The notes: generated by a model from the sequence alone, not told the origin. DNA of 39,200 bases from Rhodopirellula sp. (GCA_013203845.1 JABMPE010000146.1:1-39200), one strand, 5' to 3'. Numbered from the stretch's first letter, positions 25,168-33,552 are shown. Program-made: numbers and translations.

Positions 25168-26405
25168 TGTCTGATGTGTCTTTTGTTTTTCCGAATGATG
25201 TACACACGCCGTGGAGCATCATGATCGTTCTGTACCCGTACATAACGGGGCTGGTTGCTGGTGCGTTCGTGGTGTCGGCACTTTATCACGTGTTTCATCA
25301 GGAAGTGCTGAAGCCGGTCGCCCGGCTGGCTCTGGTGACGGCGTTGTGCTTTTGTGCCTTCGCAACGATGCCGCTGCTACTGCATCTTCATCATCCGGAG
25401 CGAGCGTTGAACATTATGATCACGCCGAGCGCCACCTCGGCGATGGCGGGATTCGGAGCGATCTATAACTTCTACCTGCTGCTGCTGATTGTCGAAGTGT
25501 GGCTGGTGTTTCGACCGTTGATTGTCGAACGGGCCGGCACTGAAACGGGCACCGTCGGGTTTGTTTACCGTGTCCTGGCGATGGGTGACCGCGAGATCTC
25601 TGATCGCGCTCGCCGCGTTGACGATCGCATCATTCACCTGCTTGCAATCATCGGCATCCCAGCCGCAGTCGTGCTGCATGGATATGTCGGCTTCCTGTTT
25701 GGAGCCGTGAAGGCCAATCCCTGGTGGTCTACCGCTTTGATGCCGGTGGTGTTTCTTGCTTCCGCGATCGTGTCAGGAATCGGCGTGCTGGTCATCCTGT
25801 ACCTGGTTCTCTGCTGGAAACGCGGAGTAAAACCCGACTCCAACTGCGTCCGGGCAATGTCCCGTTACCTGTGGATTTCATTAATGGTGGCCGTAACACT
25901 GGAGATGCTCGAACTGGTCCACATGGCTTACGAAGCTGGCGAGGAATGGCACGTTATTAAGGAACTGCTGACGACTCGCCTGGCGGTGTCTTATGGAATC
26001 GTGCAGGTGTTGATCGGATCGGTCGTCCCGTTTTTCCTTCTCGCAATCGCCATCCATCCCCGCCTGAACCCGCGAGTGATGTCGTTTCTGAGCGGGTTGT
26101 CGGGCCTGCTGATTCTCGTGCAGGTTTTCGCGATGCGATGGAACGTGGTCGTCGGTGGTCTGTTGTTTTCCAAAAGCTTCCGGGGCTTCGTCGACTTCCC
26201 ACTGCACGTCACTGGTCGAGAAGGTCTGATCGCGGCGGCGGTTGTCGTCATTCTGCCCTTTGTGGCTCTGGCAGTGGTCAGTCGGTTTCTGCCGCTGCTG
26301 GGTGATGATGAAGAGCTTCAATCTGTCACTTCTGACAGTGGTCGAGTCGCCACTTCTCCACGGGCCGAACGGCATCTCACAACAACGGCTCGCCCGTTCG
26401 GGTAA
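25167..26405 (+). CDS. NrfD/PsrC-family quinol-reactive membrane subunit
   Basis: 412-residue polytopic protein with about eight to nine TM segments. The start HTPWSIMIVLYPYITGLVAGAFVVS is characteristic of NrfD/PsrC, as is the early LLLHLHHPERALNIMI-type segment at the end of TM2. This subunit exchanges electrons with quinones in the membrane and passes them to the FeS partner. There is a cytoplasmic or periplasmic insert with GDREISDRARRVDDR (~residues 133-147). It is the last gene of the four-gene module; no molybdopterin or nitrite reductase catalytic gene is nearby. The C-terminal tail is polar and Ser/Thr-rich. Confidence 0.92.
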   Translation: MSDVSFVFPNDVHTPWSIMIVLYPYITGLVAGAFVVSALYHVFHQEVLKPVARLALVTALCFCAFATMPLLLHLHHPERALNIMITPSATSAMAGFGAIYNFYLLLLIVEVWLVFRPLIVERAGTETGTVGFVYRVLAMGDREISDRARRVDDRIIHLLAIIGIPAAVVLHGYVGFLFGAVKANPWWSTALMPVVFLASAIVSGIGVLVILYLVLCWKRGVKPDSNCVRAMSRYLWISLMVAVTLEMLELVHMAYEAGEEWHVIKELLTTRLAVSYGIVQVLIGSVVPFFLLAIAIHPRLNPRVMSFLSGLSGLLILVQVFAMRWNVVVGGLLFSKSFRGFVDFPLHVTGREGLIAAAVVVILPFVALAVVSRFLPLLGDDEELQSVTSDSGRVATSPRAERHLTTTARPFG

Positions 26406-26732
26406 CAAAGCAGGATGTATTCCGACGTTGGCAGACATGACGAATTAGTGAGCAGAGTCTTGCGTCAAAACTGCACGCCGCGCGCGACACTGGAACGCGC
26501 ATTCGAGTTCCATTGGCTTCTCATTCTCCAGCAAGCCGACGTTGTCCGGAAAAACGGAGCAGCATTCTGCCGCTGGACGCTCGCAAGTACCTGTTTGCGT
26601 GGCACTTCCAGCGTCGTCATCGAGATGACATTGCCGTGACAGAAGTTTGAAACGACGGTGACACAACCGGCACGCATTCTGTAGCTGTTGCCAGAGATGG
26701 AAATCAAAGATTCATCCCTCTGGAGCGGAACG
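26406..26732. other. intergenic region before the desaturase gene, no gene recognised
   Basis: No supported gene. It holds the second copy of CGACGGTGACAC (26653-26664), 68 bp before the desaturase start. No terminator after the NrfD gene is evident. Confidence 0.5.
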
Positions 26733-27707
26733 ATGCCCAACGCAATTCTTGAAACAGACGCCAGGACCAACGAAACATCAGCGAACCATCCTCAGGACAA
26801 TGACAGTGACTTCCAGCAGAAAGAAATCGGTAAGGCTGGCCCGTTCGACAAGGCTCACCTCACGTGGAGCCGAATCGACTGGCCCGTTCTTGGCTGGATG
26901 CTGTTAGTACATGCGGGATGTCTGGCCGCTCCGTTTTACTTTTCGTGGACGGCTCTGGCGGTCGCCGTCGGACTGCACTGGCTGACGTGCAGCATCGGAG
27001 TGTGCCTGGGCTATCACAGAAATCTGTCACATGCCTCGTTCCGACTGCCTGCTCCGGTGCGGTTCTGCACGACGCTGTGCGGAGTCCTTTCCGGTGAAGG
27101 CAGCCCGCTGACCTGGGCCGCGACTCACCGGGTGCATCATGCACGGTCTGATAAAAAAGGCGATCCGCATTCCCCACGCGACGGCGTTTTCTGGTCGCAC
27201 ATACTCTGGATCTTCGTCCGGCGCAATCGTGAAGAAGTCGCAGAACTGCATCGGCGTTTCGCGCCGGACCTGGTTAAAGATCCGATCCTGCAGTTTTTCG
27301 AGAAGACATACGGCCTGTGGCTGGTCGGGTTCGCCGCGTTGCTATACGCCGTCGGCGGCATGCCGATGCTGATCTGGGGAGTGTGTGTGCGGCTGACCGT
27401 CGCCTATCACACGACATGGCTGATCAATTCGGCCTCGCACCTTTGGGGTTATCGCACCTACGAAACGACCGACGATTCGAGGAATCTCTGGTGGGCTGGC
27501 CTGCTCGCCTACGGGGAAGGCTGGCACAACAATCATCATGCCTGGCCGCGAGTCGCCTGCTACGGACACCGCTGGTGGGAGTTCGACATTACCTGGCAGG
27601 CGATCAAAGCTCTGCGTTTCCTGGGACTTGCCAGCGACGTCGATGACCGCATCCCCTCCCGTGACACCACAACTGCTGAACTGCCTCGATACGCTGATCG
27701 CAACTGA
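26733..27707 (+). CDS. membrane fatty-acid (acyl-CoA/acyl-lipid) delta-9-type desaturase
   Basis: 324 residues from the ATG at 26733, preceded by GGAG at eight bases; an in-frame ATG at 26688 would add 15 residues. The enzyme inserts a cis double bond into fatty acyl chains using oxygen and a di-iron centre. The three His boxes are present: HRNLSH, HRVHH and HNNHH, in the order and spacing of stearoyl-CoA-type desaturases, between four TM segments. The N-terminal ~45 residues are polar (Asp/Glu/Asn-rich) and probably disordered. There is no fused cytochrome b5. It needs an electron donor not encoded beside it. Confidence 0.93.
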   Translation: MPNAILETDARTNETSANHPQDNDSDFQQKEIGKAGPFDKAHLTWSRIDWPVLGWMLLVHAGCLAAPFYFSWTALAVAVGLHWLTCSIGVCLGYHRNLSHASFRLPAPVRFCTTLCGVLSGEGSPLTWAATHRVHHARSDKKGDPHSPRDGVFWSHILWIFVRRNREEVAELHRRFAPDLVKDPILQFFEKTYGLWLVGFAALLYAVGGMPMLIWGVCVRLTVAYHTTWLINSASHLWGYRTYETTDDSRNLWWAGLLAYGEGWHNNHHAWPRVACYGHRWWEFDITWQAIKALRFLGLASDVDDRIPSRDTTTAELPRYADRN

Positions 27708-27972
27708 CGCCCGGTAACTGAAACGCGGCGTCCACAACTTCGCGATGCGGCAGAAATGTGCTCTTCACGCACACTTCGACCATTCATCGGTCCTCGGTCT
27801 GCCGTCAGACTCACTCCAGACTACCGGACCATTAACCCGGATTTTCGGCCCAACGTGCACATGTGCGATCCCCGATAGTGCGAATACTTTTCCCCCAAAA
27901 CCGTCCGAACGGTATCCGGATTTTGAGATGCGACGCGTGGATTCGCAGCACTTGCATTAGGAGCACGAGGCG

Positions 27973-29094
27973 ATGTCGAGGATTCTGAGAATTGAGTTTT
28001 TCGTTATGGCGTTGCTCTGTCAGGGCATCCCCATTCAGGCCAGCGACCTGCTGGATGAGCTATCGGCACCACCTTCTAAACTTGTTGACGTCGTCTCGCA
28101 GGCTGACTCGCCAATCAGCAGCGGCATTCAGACCGTAGGCCACACCGCCTGCTCTGCAGCGTGCGGAGCCGCGTGCAGTTCCACCGGCAATTGCGGAGCA
28201 GGCGGCGAGCGTACTGCCGGATGCGGCGGTTGCGACTCCGCCGGTGGGATGCTCAACAATGTATTCGGTGGGGCGACCGGGCTGCTTAACCTGGATCTGA
28301 AAAGCGATCGAGCGTTTGATCGGTTCATTGAGCCGGTGACAAACTCGGTGTTCTTCGAAGACCCACGATCGCGAACTCGTTTGAGATTTCTCTTCATCAA
28401 TCAAACGATTCCGAATTCGACTCCGGTACTCGGCGGCGGAGACTTTCAGGTGTACGGCCTCGAAGCAACCTTCGCACTTAACGAACGCTGGGCGATCATT
28501 GCCCAGAAAGATGGCTGGATCAATCTGCAGGCTGACGGCATTCCGCATCAGAATGGCTGGGCGAACCTCGCAACCGGACTGAAATACGTTCTTGTGCGTG
28601 ATGTCGAAAATCAGTTCCTGCTCACGACCGGTGTTCAGTACGAATGGAGCAACGGAAGCAGCGCCGTCTTCCAGGGTAACGGCGACGGTATCTGGAATCC
28701 GTTCCTTTCGGCGGGTAAAGAATTCAACTGCAACACTCACGTTATTACCACAATCGGTGCTCACCTCCCATCCGATCATGCAGACAGCTCTTCGGTGTTC
28801 TACAGCCTGCACGCCGACCACGCTTTGACCGACAAGCTCTATGGTCTCATGGAATTGAACGGCCTGCACTACGTCAACGATGGCAGTCGTCTGGCGGCTC
28901 CCATCGAAGGTGGTGATCTGTTGAATCTGGGCTCAACAACGGCAGAAGGCAACTATCTTCTGACGATGGCCTTCGGTGGCACTTACAAATTCAACCCGAA
29001 CTGGGAAACAGCTGCGGCTTACGAATTTCCGCTGGCCGGTAAGGGAGACATCTTCAAAAACCGACTGACGGCCACGCTGTCGTTCGTGTACTGA
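27973..29094 (+). CDS. secreted outer-membrane beta-barrel protein with Cys-rich N-terminal segment
   Basis: 373 residues. A signal peptide (MSRILRIEFFVMALLCQGIPIQAS, ~1-24) leads to a Gly/Ala-rich segment with six Cys (about residues 59-90, with C-x3-C-x3-C spacing and a CGGC pair). Then comes a repeated pattern of alternating hydrophobic/polar strands with aromatic girdles to the end. The protein finishes LTATLSFVY, a C-terminal aromatic strand usual for outer-membrane barrels. It resembles planctomycete proteins annotated as hypothetical or porin-like; I cannot name a substrate. GGAGCACGAGG precedes the ATG. A bidirectional terminator follows at 29128. Confidence 0.75.
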   Translation: MSRILRIEFFVMALLCQGIPIQASDLLDELSAPPSKLVDVVSQADSPISSGIQTVGHTACSAACGAACSSTGNCGAGGERTAGCGGCDSAGGMLNNVFGGATGLLNLDLKSDRAFDRFIEPVTNSVFFEDPRSRTRLRFLFINQTIPNSTPVLGGGDFQVYGLEATFALNERWAIIAQKDGWINLQADGIPHQNGWANLATGLKYVLVRDVENQFLLTTGVQYEWSNGSSAVFQGNGDGIWNPFLSAGKEFNCNTHVITTIGAHLPSDHADSSSVFYSLHADHALTDKLYGLMELNGLHYVNDGSRLAAPIEGGDLLNLGSTTAEGNYLLTMAFGGTYKFNPNWETAAAYEFPLAGKGDIFKNRLTATLSFVY

Positions 29095-29127
29095 TCACTT
29101 CGACGGCTGACCACTCCATTCCCACTG

Positions 29128-29166
29128 CCCGCAGGGGCAACTGCACCGCGCAGTTGCCTCTGCGGG
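29128..29166. terminator. bidirectional hairpin terminator between convergent genes
   Basis: A 17-bp stem with one G-U: CCCGCAGGGGCAACTGC (29128-29144), loop ACCGC, then GCAGTTGCCTCTGCGGG (29150-29166). A TTTT lies a few bases downstream on the plus side. It sits 34 bp after the barrel gene and 19 bp before the stop of the convergent HTTM gene, so it can serve both. Confidence 0.85.
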
Positions 29167-29185
29167 ATCCGGTTTTGATCGCGCA

Positions 29186-30703
29186 TTATTCGGTAATGTG
29201 GACGGGCTTCGTGGCCAGAACGCTGTTGGCCGTGCGCAATTCGAGTGTGTATATGCCAGCCGGCAGACTGACGGGAATCTGATAGGTCCAGTTGGCGCGA
29301 AGCTGTTCGCGAGGAACCATCTGGCCGACACGTTGAATTGTTCTGCCGGTCGCATCAAGCAGGTTGCATTCCAGCCACATGTCAGGATGCGGCGGCACCA
29401 GGCTCGCCTGCACAATGAATGGCTCATCACGCCGGAAGAAGTCGTCCAGATCCTGCAGTACGCCCCCCAGTGTCGTGGTACCCGCGTCCAGGCTGAGAAT
29501 CAGGTCGCTCTCTGAAATCATTTCGAACGGTTCATTCAGTCGAGCCACAAAATGTGCATCTGCCGGACGCAACGGCAAGGGCCCTTCGACGTTTCGCTGC
29601 TGATATGGATCGAGTGAGTATTCGGCAGCCACTCCCACAACTGCTGAGCCAAGCAGAATCGTTGCCCAGACGTAGCATGAGCCCGCCCATGCTGCTGTCT
29701 TTGACGAGGTCGAAACGTCATTGACACGCCGCCTGGACCTGAAGCATTCAGCGATCATGCGAAAGGATTTCTGCGTCCTGAAATCACGCCAAGGTTTGGC
29801 TCGTCGAAACAGACTTCGCACCGTGATGATGGCAAGTCGCACGTCGCGCTCGCTGAGAAATCCCAGATAGCTGCTGATCATCACGCATGGGAAGATATAC
29901 AGGCCGAGTGTCGGTGTCGTCGAAACATGAAAGAAGACGCCCATCCCCAGAATGATGAACCGCACGTACGGTCGCCAGACCACGAATACAAAAATCAATT
30001 GCCAGACGATCGCGACGTTGGCCATCACGATGATGATTTCGGGGTAGAAGGACAGGATCTCTCCGGCCGGGTTGTGGTGATTGAGGTTCGTCATCAGCCA
30101 GAACCGAAGCTGGTCGCTGGTGAAGTAGGCGCCGGTGTGCAGTTTCGTCGTGGCCGCTCCCAGATAGATCAGACCGATCAGCAATTGCAGCAGTCGACGC
30201 GGCCAGACATCGAATTTCGGGCGCTGCTTCGTCATCGATCTCCGACTGTCGACAGACCACACGGATCCGCAGTGAGAAAACGCCAGCAGCAGTAACAGGT
30301 GCGATGAGATGACTGAGTATTTCGTCATCGTCGTGAGGTAGTCGAGCAGGTTGATATATGTGTAAAGACCGAATGAAAGCAGCAGTGAAGCACGCGTGAA
30401 CCAGCCAATCGAAGAGCTGATCAATGACAGAATCAACAGGCTCATTGCGGCAACAGCAACAATTCCCGACGGCTCCGGCGGAAAGTTTGCGATGTGATAA
30501 GTCATCGCCAGCGGCGCGGCTGCTCCATCCGATGAATAGAGTTCCCGGGCGAAGAACCAGCGTGGAACAATGACGATCAGAAGAACCAGTGGCAGAATGA
30601 TTCGCACCAGAGCCAGCCCATAGGGCGTTTCCTTCGAGTAGAAGAATTGGTTCAGCGAGGTCTTGAGACTTCTGGTTTCCGATTGCCTGACTTGAGCGTC
30701 CAT
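29186..30703 (-). CDS. HTTM-domain (vitamin K carboxylase-like) membrane protein
   Basis: 505 residues. The N-terminal ~300 form the HTTM bundle seen in bacterial relatives of vitamin K-dependent gamma-carboxylase. It starts with FFYSKETPYGLALVRIILPLVLL and has the conserved YLGAATTKLHTGAYFTSDQLRFWL segment; several TM helices follow. After one further TM (~345-365), a C-terminal periplasmic domain (~370-505) reads like a beta-sandwich ending VHITE. Whether these proteins carboxylate anything is unknown for planctomycetes. AAGGA lies ten bases upstream of the ATG. It follows the 197-residue gene by 59 bp and is its likely operon partner. Confidence 0.88.
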   Translation of the reverse strand: MDAQVRQSETRSLKTSLNQFFYSKETPYGLALVRIILPLVLLIVIVPRWFFARELYSSDGAAAPLAMTYHIANFPPEPSGIVAVAAMSLLILSLISSSIGWFTRASLLLSFGLYTYINLLDYLTTMTKYSVISSHLLLLLAFSHCGSVWSVDSRRSMTKQRPKFDVWPRRLLQLLIGLIYLGAATTKLHTGAYFTSDQLRFWLMTNLNHHNPAGEILSFYPEIIIVMANVAIVWQLIFVFVVWRPYVRFIILGMGVFFHVSTTPTLGLYIFPCVMISSYLGFLSERDVRLAIITVRSLFRRAKPWRDFRTQKSFRMIAECFRSRRRVNDVSTSSKTAAWAGSCYVWATILLGSAVVGVAAEYSLDPYQQRNVEGPLPLRPADAHFVARLNEPFEMISESDLILSLDAGTTTLGGVLQDLDDFFRRDEPFIVQASLVPPHPDMWLECNLLDATGRTIQRVGQMVPREQLRANWTYQIPVSLPAGIYTLELRTANSVLATKPVHITE

Positions 30704-30762
30704 GCTGAATGGTCCTTGAGGATGTTCGACTGTCTAACGTGTTTTGAGGCGGACCTCGTCGT

Positions 30763-31356
30763 TCAATCGGATCGGCCCATTGCCAGAATCGGCAACGGCG
30801 CCATGGTCAACTGCTGGAGCCGAGGGTTGTCCATTAACGCGGCCTGAGACTGCAGATTCAGCCAGGCATCACGGCGTTCGACAGGTGTGCCGTCAGGAAG
30901 AAAGACGTCACGAATATGAACGTAAGAATGCTTCCCGGCAGGCCGTGGCGTCAGCCGACCAGCCAGGTGAGCAGGCAGATTATATTTCTTCGACCAGGAC
31001 TCTTCGACAACCAGAATCTGACGAATCGGTTCGTGCGAGGTGTGAGCCAGAGCATTCTGTGCCTGTCGCAGCATGTGCTCGCCGAACGGGTCGTAGTGCT
31101 GCCGGCTGACATTCTCTGAATACGCTGAGAACGATCCCCAGGGGCCCGGAGCCAGTTCGTAGAACTCACCGCTTTCACCTTCGGCCAGAATATGCGTGCG
31201 GGACTCCCAGGCGGTCCATCCGCAGAACATGTCCCAGACGACAAAGTACGTCAACGGGTGAGAATGCTGGTGATACTGTACCGCGTGAGCGGCCACGCCA
31301 ATTGTGAGAATGCTCAGGTAAATCGTAATTACCGTATGTGTGCCCCATCGTTTCAT
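30763..31356 (-). CDS. unknown membrane-anchored protein paired with the HTTM gene
   Basis: 197 residues from the ATG at 31356, preceded by AGGGA; the frame is open further upstream, but that part crosses a terminator hairpin and does not look like protein. The N terminus is a TM anchor or signal (THTVITIYLSILTIGVAAHAV, ~6-26). Next is a soluble domain with FFVVWDMF-like FVVWDMFCGWTAW, then PGPWGSFSAYSENVSRQHYDP, and a C-terminal region of polar helices. I do not recognise a domain. Planctomycete HTTM proteins often have such a small partner; here order and spacing support joint function. Confidence 0.75.
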   Translation of the reverse strand: MKRWGTHTVITIYLSILTIGVAAHAVQYHQHSHPLTYFVVWDMFCGWTAWESRTHILAEGESGEFYELAPGPWGSFSAYSENVSRQHYDPFGEHMLRQAQNALAHTSHEPIRQILVVEESWSKKYNLPAHLAGRLTPRPAGKHSYVHIRDVFLPDGTPVERRDAWLNLQSQAALMDNPRLQQLTMAPLPILAMGRSD

Positions 31357-31381
31357 TGCGTCGTCCCTGACGTACAGACAC

Positions 31382-31422
31382 AAAAAAAGCCCTTCGGCGC
31401 AGTGCAGGCTGCATCGAAGGGC
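31382..31422 (-). terminator. intrinsic terminator hairpin in the leader of the 197-residue gene (possible attenuator)
   Basis: On the minus strand GCCCTTCG (31422-31415) pairs with CGAAGGGC (31396-31389), followed by seven T (31388-31382). The loop can form a second stem, GCAG/CTGC with a six-base loop. The hairpin ends 25 bases before the ATG at 31356, and no minus-strand gene lies upstream that it could end. It therefore behaves as a 5' leader terminator. Confidence 0.75.
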
Positions 31423-31480
31423 AATCATTACCCAACCTGAATGATCGTTTGTAAAGACTCGATCACCCAGGCGAGGGAAC

Positions 31481-31508
31481 GGTATCTCTGCCTCGACAAT
31501 CAGGTCAA
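31481..31508 (-). promoter_or_regulatory. candidate sigma-70-type promoter for the HTTM operon leader
   Basis: Minus strand TTGACC (31508-31503), a 16-base spacer and GATACC (31486-31481). The -10 is weak. If used, transcription would start near 31474 and run about 50 bases to the leader hairpin at 31422. Confidence 0.35.
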
Positions 31509-31914
31509 CACGAAGTCTCGGCAAAAAATCACACAGCAAACGGCCTGGTTTGCACAGACGGACGACCTTCCGCAGGCACAGCGAGCCCTATCGTCACACT
31601 GACTGTGCCCCAACGCACCTTTGATCTGTCAGGCGACAGTGATGGTCTGTATTTCGACCAACTGTTGAACAATCGCAGACTTCGTGATGTTGCGTACTTG
31701 CGAACATTTCAGTCGTTGGCTCAATGAATTCAGCACCGATCACCGTCACGACATCGATCTGCGAGGGCTGATCAACAGCCGCAGTCAACCAGTACGCTGC
31801 TCTGGCACACTTTTCGCGAACTCGCAAGGTGGTACCAGGCTTGTTGTCTCACACAAGCCGCTTGTCCGGTTCGTTCAATCGCCAGCTGATTTACATGAGG
31901 GAGTAGAGGTTGCC

Positions 31915-32910
31915 ATGAGGCCTGTCAGTCACACACCGAAGAATGCCGTTGCCATTGCAGTCACCGCTTGTCTGTCACTTTTTGTCGTTGGTTGCGGCGG
32001 TGGTGATTCGGGACCGGCATCCACCTCGGGTACTTCCGCCACATCAACTCCAGCAACGTCGAACGACACGTCGTCAGCCGGCAAAACCAGTGACGGCGAG
32101 ATGACGGCGTCAACACCAGCTGCTGCTGGCAAAGAAGCAGCCTCGACCGAAAGCAATGCGACACCCGCCGCAGATTCCGGTGCGACCGGAACCCTGGTCG
32201 GATCGGTTGCTTTCAGCGGAGACTACAAACCGCTGCCGCTGATTCACAAAGCCGGAGCTGAAGGCGTGAAAGATGGATCAATCTGCGCCAAACATGATGT
32301 TCTGAACGAGTCGCTGCTCGTCAACCTGGACGCCGCGAATGGAGTCGCCAATGCCTTTGTCTACCTGCCAAAGGCTCCGAAAGGCTATGTCAGTACCGGG
32401 GCCCCAGCGGATTCACTGACTATGGATCAGAAGGGCTGCGTGTTTCTGCCACATGCCCTGGTTGTTCAGACCGGGCAAACTATTTTGATCAAGAGCGAAG
32501 ACGAAGTGCCACACAACGTGCACACATTCCCGACGTTCCAGGCATCGTTCAACCAGATTTGTCAGCCAAAAGAACGAGACGGTCTGAAGCTGGTTTACGA
32601 CAAGGCTGAGCGGGAACCCGTGCAGGTGAAATGCGATATTCACCCGTGGATGCAGGCGTGGCATTTGCCCGTCGATCACCCGTTCGCAGCCGTTTCGGAT
32701 GCGAGTGGCAAGTTCCGCATCGAAGGATTGCCAGTCGGCGTTCATAAGTTCCGCGTCTGGCACGAAAAAGCAGGGCAGGTTGAAAAGTCTCTGGAAGTGA
32801 CGATCTCTGCGGACGCCGAAACGGAAATCACCGTCACGATCAGTGCGGAGCAGTTGGCTCAGAATCTTCCGCCTGCACGAACGATCCTGCTTTCATCGTT
32901 AAAGAACTGA
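31915..32910 (+). CDS. cupredoxin-like lipoprotein with C-terminal carboxypeptidase-regulatory-like fold
   Basis: 331 residues from the ATG at 31915, with AGAGG eight bases upstream. The lipobox FVVGC places the lipid on Cys27. A ~60-residue Ser/Thr/Ala/Gly linker follows. The folded part has a His200 region (EVPHNVHTFPTF) and CDIHPWM (Cys240, His243, Met246), which together are the His, Cys, His and Met ligands of a type 1 copper site, although the loop is shorter than in plastocyanin. After this comes FRIEGLPVGVHKFRVWHE, typical of carboxypeptidase-regulatory/cupredoxin proteins resembling methylamine-utilisation MauL-like proteins. Likely a periplasmic copper electron carrier or sensor. 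A terminator follows at 32954. Confidence 0.83.
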   Translation: MRPVSHTPKNAVAIAVTACLSLFVVGCGGGDSGPASTSGTSATSTPATSNDTSSAGKTSDGEMTASTPAAAGKEAASTESNATPAADSGATGTLVGSVAFSGDYKPLPLIHKAGAEGVKDGSICAKHDVLNESLLVNLDAANGVANAFVYLPKAPKGYVSTGAPADSLTMDQKGCVFLPHALVVQTGQTILIKSEDEVPHNVHTFPTFQASFNQICQPKERDGLKLVYDKAEREPVQVKCDIHPWMQAWHLPVDHPFAAVSDASGKFRIEGLPVGVHKFRVWHEKAGQVEKSLEVTISADAETEITVTISAEQLAQNLPPARTILLSSLKN

Positions 32911-32953
32911 TGTGGCGATTCACGCTTGCTTACGAAATTCGGAAGCTGTTGAC

Positions 32954-33000
32954 GTCCCGGCGGACATCATGACGATTCCGTCGGGACGCATCTTCTTTTT
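32954..33000 (+). terminator. intrinsic terminator after the cupredoxin-like gene
   Basis: GTCCCGGCGGA (32954-32964) pairs with TCCGTCGGGAC (32977-32987), 11 pairs with one G-T, followed by GCATCTTCTTTTT. It is 44 bp after the stop codon. Confidence 0.85.
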
Positions 33001-33045
33001 GGAACTCATGAAGTCCTGATTGAAACCGTTTGAGGATACGATCGG

Positions 33046-33552
33046 ATGCTGATGCCCATTCCTGAGTCAGCAAAACTGATGGCCAATCCCATCCGAAAAT
33101 CCCTGCCTGGTGGTAATGATGTGCCCGGTGTCCAGGAATCTGTGAACGGCAACCCTCAGCCGCGTCGCCGTGTGTCTCGCTCGAAACTGAACTTCGCCCT
33201 CGACATCGCATTGGCTATGTCGTTTGTGGTGCTCTGTGCCGTCGCCGCCATCGTTCAGATTGTGTTTCCGCCGCCTTCTGTCGCCGCGGGGTGGACAGTT
33301 TTTGGCGGCACGATTGACCAATGGATCACACTGCAGTTCGGCTGTCTGTGCGTGCTGGCTGGCGGAATCATTCTGCATGTCATGCTGCACTGGAGCTGGG
33401 TGTGTGGAATGCTCACACGAGGTCGACCGGACACGGCCCTGCGAACGGACGACGGCGTGCGAACGATTGTCGGTGTCGGATTTCTGATCGTACTCCTGCA
33501 TTTCATCGGCTTCGCTGTTCTCATCGCAATTCTGACCGTGCATTCACCTTGA
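33046..33552 (+). CDS. DUF4405-like membrane protein (cytochrome b561-like bundle)
   Basis: 168 residues. A polar N-terminal tail (~45 residues, ending PRRRVSRSK) precedes three or four TM segments: FALDIALAMSFVVLCAVAAI, ITLQFGCLCVLAGGIILHVMLHW, and a final FLIVLLHFIGFAVLIAIL. The LHVMLHWSW segment with paired His, after a WITLQ helix, is the DUF4405 pattern and could bind haem b. GAGG is ten bases before the ATG; internal ATG codons at 33052 and 33079 are alternatives. The gene lies after a terminator, so it probably has its own promoter. Membrane electron transfer is inferred only. Confidence 0.75.
   Translation: MLMPIPESAKLMANPIRKSLPGGNDVPGVQESVNGNPQPRRRVSRSKLNFALDIALAMSFVVLCAVAAIVQIVFPPPSVAAGWTVFGGTIDQWITLQFGCLCVLAGGIILHVMLHWSWVCGMLTRGRPDTALRTDDGVRTIVGVGFLIVLLHFIGFAVLIAILTVHSP

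Larger units (their letters stand above)
31357..31914. other. divergent intergenic region between the HTTM operon and the cupredoxin-like lipoprotein
   Basis: No gene is supported. The minus side holds the leader with candidate promoter and terminator hairpin. On the plus side, TGGCACACTTTTCGC at 31803-31817 has the GG-N10-GC layout of a sigma-54 promoter but TCGC where TTGC is expected. The stretch 31684-31914 is in frame with the lipoprotein gene but resembles no protein. Confidence 0.5.

Noticed and set aside
33067..33543. A 158-codon minus-strand frame opposite the DUF4405-like gene
   Set aside because: The plus strand gives a TM protein with a conserved pattern; the minus frame is His/Arg/Asp-rich and featureless.
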